Positions 62,191 through 64,000 of a stretch of 64,000 nt of DNA are shown in pieces. Source of the DNA: Arthrospiribacter ruber (GTDB lineage Bacteria > Bacteroidota > Bacteroidia > Cytophagales > Cyclobacteriaceae). Position 1 is the first letter of the stretch, and every line of letters begins with the position of its first letter. The position numbers were made by a program, and so were the translations under genes. Below the pieces are notes generated by a model. The model saw only the letters and a program-made list of their open reading frames with translations. It made no database searches and was not told where the DNA came from. Location of the stretch: NCBI RefSeq assembly GCF_019343195.1, contig NZ_RPHB01000010.1:1-64000 (forward strand), given 5' to 3'.

Positions 62191-62315
62191 TCAATGTCGT
62201 TTAGTTTAGGGTAACTTTTCCAAAGTTCAGATTTGTAAACAATGTTTGTTTTTACTTTTAACCCAACTTTGGAAAAGTTTAAATTCAACTTGTAGTCTTA
62301 TCTAAACGACATTGA
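62191..62315. mobile_element. MITE-like element with 14-bp inverted ends and 8-bp target duplication
   Basis: Terminal inverted repeats TCAATGTCGTTTAG (62191-62204) and CTAAACGACATTGA (62302-62315) are perfect. Directly outside them TATGTGAT occurs on both sides (62183-62190 and 62316-62323) as an apparent target-site duplication. Inside lies a second perfect inverted repeat, AACTTTTCCAAAGTT (62213-62227) and AACTTTGGAAAAGTT (62265-62279). No coding capacity is present, so any transposase must act in trans. The inner arm recurs as a hairpin at 19939. Confidence 0.7.
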
Positions 62316-62477
62316 TATGTGATTTCTGATTTTACCAGGCTCACTAAGTAGGGCTTGCTGAAAAAGTCTCAGGTATGCCAGATTTGAAGCGGGCAATTGA
62401 AAATGTATGCTTATACTTCGAATGAGCCCAATGAAGAAATATTGGGAAGGCAAGGGAAATAAATTTTTCAAGACATA

Positions 62478-62501
62478 AAAAAAGGGGCTAAAAGCCCCTT
62501 T
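62478..62501 (-). terminator. Terminator after the TonB gene
   Basis: AAAGGGGCT (62481-62489) pairs with AGCCCCTTT (62493-62501). Read on the minus strand it is followed by a T-run, as expected for the gene ending at 62521. Confidence 0.75.
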
Positions 62502-62520
62502 AAGTATTGTAATTTGGAAG

Positions 62521-63195
62521 TTATCCAAGTTTGAATCTGATTGGAAGTCTCATCCTCACCCTCACTGGACGTCCCCTTTGTTTGCCAGGAGTCCATTTAG
62601 GAGCGTTGGATACTACTCGAAGAGCTTCTTCGTCGCATCCACCTCCGATACCTCTAAGGATTTCTACATCCTGAATGGAACCATCTGTATTTACTACGAA
62701 AACTACATAAACCGTACCTTCAATTCCCATCCTTCTGGCTTGGGTTGGGTACTTAAGGTTTTTGCTCAAATATTGATTCCAAGCTTCCATACCCCCTGGG
62801 AATTCCGGAGAGTTTTCCACTACGTCAAAGATTTCATCGGCTTTTTCTACCACTGGGGCATCAGCGATTACTACTTCTTTGATCACAGTTTCTTCTTTCA
62901 CATCCAAGTCAAAGTTTACTTCGATTTTTTCTTCGATCTCTACTTCATCAGGGATTTCCTGAATGACCGGCTGCTCTACAGGTGGCGGTGGTGGTGGTGG
63001 CTGTTCGGTGATAGGAATATCCAGTAGTTCTTCGAAATCATCGGCTACCTGTCCTAAATCTTTCAAGCCCAAATCGTCATATGATTTGTATTCGAAAGCA
63101 AACAGAACCAACCCGACGCTAATCAGAAGACCTAGATTCAGGAACATTCCTGATTTTTTGGTCAAATCCGCCTTCGGCGTTTTTTTAGCTTCCAT
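62521..63195 (-). CDS. TonB-type energy transducer
   Basis: This 224-residue protein has one N-terminal membrane helix (SGMFLNLGLLISVGLVLFAF), a periplasmic stretch with a proline run (EQPPPPPPPVEQPVIQEI) and a C-terminal TonB domain (about 130-224: FPGGMEAWNQYLSKNLKYP, GTVYVVFVVNTDGSIQDVEI, GCDEEALRVVSNAPKWTPGK). It transmits proton-motive force to TonB-dependent receptors; no ExbB/ExbD genes are in the window. Confidence 0.9.
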   Translation of the reverse strand: MEAKKTPKADLTKKSGMFLNLGLLISVGLVLFAFEYKSYDDLGLKDLGQVADDFEELLDIPITEQPPPPPPPVEQPVIQEIPDEVEIEEKIEVNFDLDVKEETVIKEVVIADAPVVEKADEIFDVVENSPEFPGGMEAWNQYLSKNLKYPTQARRMGIEGTVYVVFVVNTDGSIQDVEILRGIGGGCDEEALRVVSNAPKWTPGKQRGRPVRVRMRLPIRFKLG

Positions 63196-63264
63196 GGTTG
63201 TACTTTATAAAGGTTAATAAATTTTACTTTTTTAGAGATAACAATTGTAGCCATTTATTTTTAT

Positions 63265-63651
63265 TTATACAAGTCTACTTTTTGTCTTGAATAAAATAAT
63301 AAATGCTACAAAACCTGCCAATCCCCCCAATAAATTGGCTACTATATCGGCGTACTCAAAAGACCGATTGGGAATGTATTTCTGTAAATACTCCACTAAG
63401 ATAGGAAAAATTATTGTAAATACTAACAAATTAGTCAATAATTTTCTCCAATTTATCTGATAATCAGCATTAATCGTTCCAACTCTGCACCATAAGAAGG
63501 TCAAAATGGAGAAGATGCCAAAGTGGACCAGTTTATCAGCATGTGGGAAACTCGGTGCTTTGGGCAGGTTGTTTCCGGGTGTCAAAAGGGCTATAATAAC
63601 TATAATCAGCCAAATGATAGCCGGTAATATTCTGTGATTTGATAAATTCAA
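63265..63651 (-). CDS. VanZ-family membrane protein
   Basis: This 128-residue protein has four hydrophobic segments with the VanZ-like FPHADKLVHFGIFSILTFLW and NRSFEYADIVANLLGGLAGF. It starts with TTG immediately after the stop of gcvH, the next gene on the same strand. The role of chromosomal VanZ proteins in Bacteroidota is not established. The assignment rests on the helix pattern and conserved DKLVHF. Confidence 0.78.
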   Translation of the reverse strand: MNLSNHRILPAIIWLIIVIIALLTPGNNLPKAPSFPHADKLVHFGIFSILTFLWCRVGTINADYQINWRKLLTNLLVFTIIFPILVEYLQKYIPNRSFEYADIVANLLGGLAGFVAFIILFKTKSRLV

Positions 63652-64000
63652 TTATGCTCCTATCAGTTCTCCGTATTCCTCAGCAGTCAATAGATCGTCA
63701 GGGAGATCACCGCTAATTTTCACTTTGATCATCCAACCTTCCTCATAGGGAGATTCGTTGACCAGCTCAGGGGAAGATTCCAACTCGTCGTTGAATTCAA
63801 GTATTTCACCTTCCAAAGGCATAAATAAATCAGAAACGGTTTTGACGGCTTCTACAGTACCGAAAACTTCACCTGCAGCTATGGTGTCACCCACTGTCTC
63901 TACTTCCACGTAGACAATGTCTCCCAATTCTCTTTGTGCAAATTCAGTAATTCCGATAGTAGCTACACCATCTTCAATTTTTACCCACTCGTGGTCTTTG
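63652..64000 (-). CDS. gcvH: Glycine cleavage system H protein (5' end outside window)
   Basis: The minus-strand frame enters from the right edge, with residues such as [36 protein letters not shown], the lipoyl-lysine region [13 protein letters not shown] and [13 protein letters not shown]. The H protein carries the aminomethyl group on lipoyl-lysine between the P, T and L proteins of the glycine cleavage system. The N-terminal few residues are outside the window. It pairs with VanZ only by adjacency. Confidence 0.93.
   Translation of the reverse strand, partial: KDHEWVKIEDGVATIGITEFAQRELGDIVYVEVETVGDTIAAGEVFGTVEAVKTVSDLFMPLEGEILEFNDELESSPELVNESPYEEGWMIKVKISGDLPDDLLTAEEYGELIGA

Larger units (their letters stand above)
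62114..62520. other. Intergenic region with terminators and MITE-like insertion
   Basis: It holds the kbl terminator, the 125-bp nested inverted-repeat element at 62191-62315 and the tonB terminator. GGGCTTGCTGAAAAAGTC at 62356-62373 recalls IS termini, but no partner end was found. Confidence 0.6.

Noticed and set aside
62356-62373. GGGCTTGCTGAAAAAGTC as an IS end
   Set aside because: It resembles insertion-sequence termini from memory, but no matching opposite end or transposase lies nearby.

Overview
This window is chromosomal DNA from a member of the Bacteroidota, most likely order Cytophagales and family Cyclobacteriaceae. The evidence is family-level: many Bacteroidota-type lipoproteins (6-bladed propeller and DUF4221 types), ThuA/sugar-dehydrogenase and NIPSNAP proteins, a DUF6089-like barrel, a GNAT-nitrilase fusion, TAnnTTTG promoter elements, weak Shine-Dalgarno signals and frequent ATGA overlaps. 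No database search was possible, so the genus is left open.

Region 1 (1-17.9 kb) is a catabolic and accessory region. It opens with the 5' part of an IS transposase cut by the window edge, then lutCBA on the minus strand (L-lactate to pyruvate). From 3.2 to 8.4 kb there is a low-GC stretch holding a reading frame broken by an amber codon, a DUF4143 ATPase remnant, small lipoproteins, strong hairpins and a REP-like repeat. A rhamnose module follows: rhamnulokinase, L-rhamnose isomerase and a fused rhamnulose-1-phosphate aldolase/lactaldehyde dehydrogenase on the minus strand, with a divergent GntR regulator. Next come a Y1 (IS200/RAYT-like) transposase between inverted REP-like composites and an NCS1-like permease. 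The module is chemically coherent: rhamnose gives DHAP plus L-lactaldehyde, the fused dehydrogenase makes L-lactate, and LutABC makes pyruvate. Short shared motifs upstream of lut, rha and the permease hint at one regulon.

Region 2 (18-33.5 kb) is mostly housekeeping. It holds an ECF sigma / membrane protein / periplasmic effector cassette, a small Cys4 protein, tRNA-Leu(CAA), SAM hydroxide adenosyltransferase, PhoH, a GNAT protein, ComEC, enoyl-CoA hydratase, RecQ, NUDIX hydrolase, thioesterase, a TPR lipoprotein, Sua5 and phosphoglycerate kinase.

Region 3 (33.5-43 kb) holds a GH3 lipoprotein, a five-domain ThuA / sugar dehydrogenase / PKD / cytochrome c / CBM-like lipoprotein, NIPSNAP, TMEM220-like and DUF6089-like proteins and an MscS channel.

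Region 4 (43-64 kb) holds the GNAT-nitrilase fusion, KdsC-KdsA, two convergent L,D-transpeptidases, a PTPS/FolE/SDR trio that may make a tetrahydropterin, a flavin reductase, a DNA-ligase-associated exonuclease without its ligase, GuaA, an LpoA-like protein, HemL, a divergent threonine-degradation pair (Tdh-like and Kbl), a MITE-like element with an 8-bp target duplication, TonB, VanZ and the partial gcvH at the right edge. No CRISPR array, prophage or rRNA was seen.
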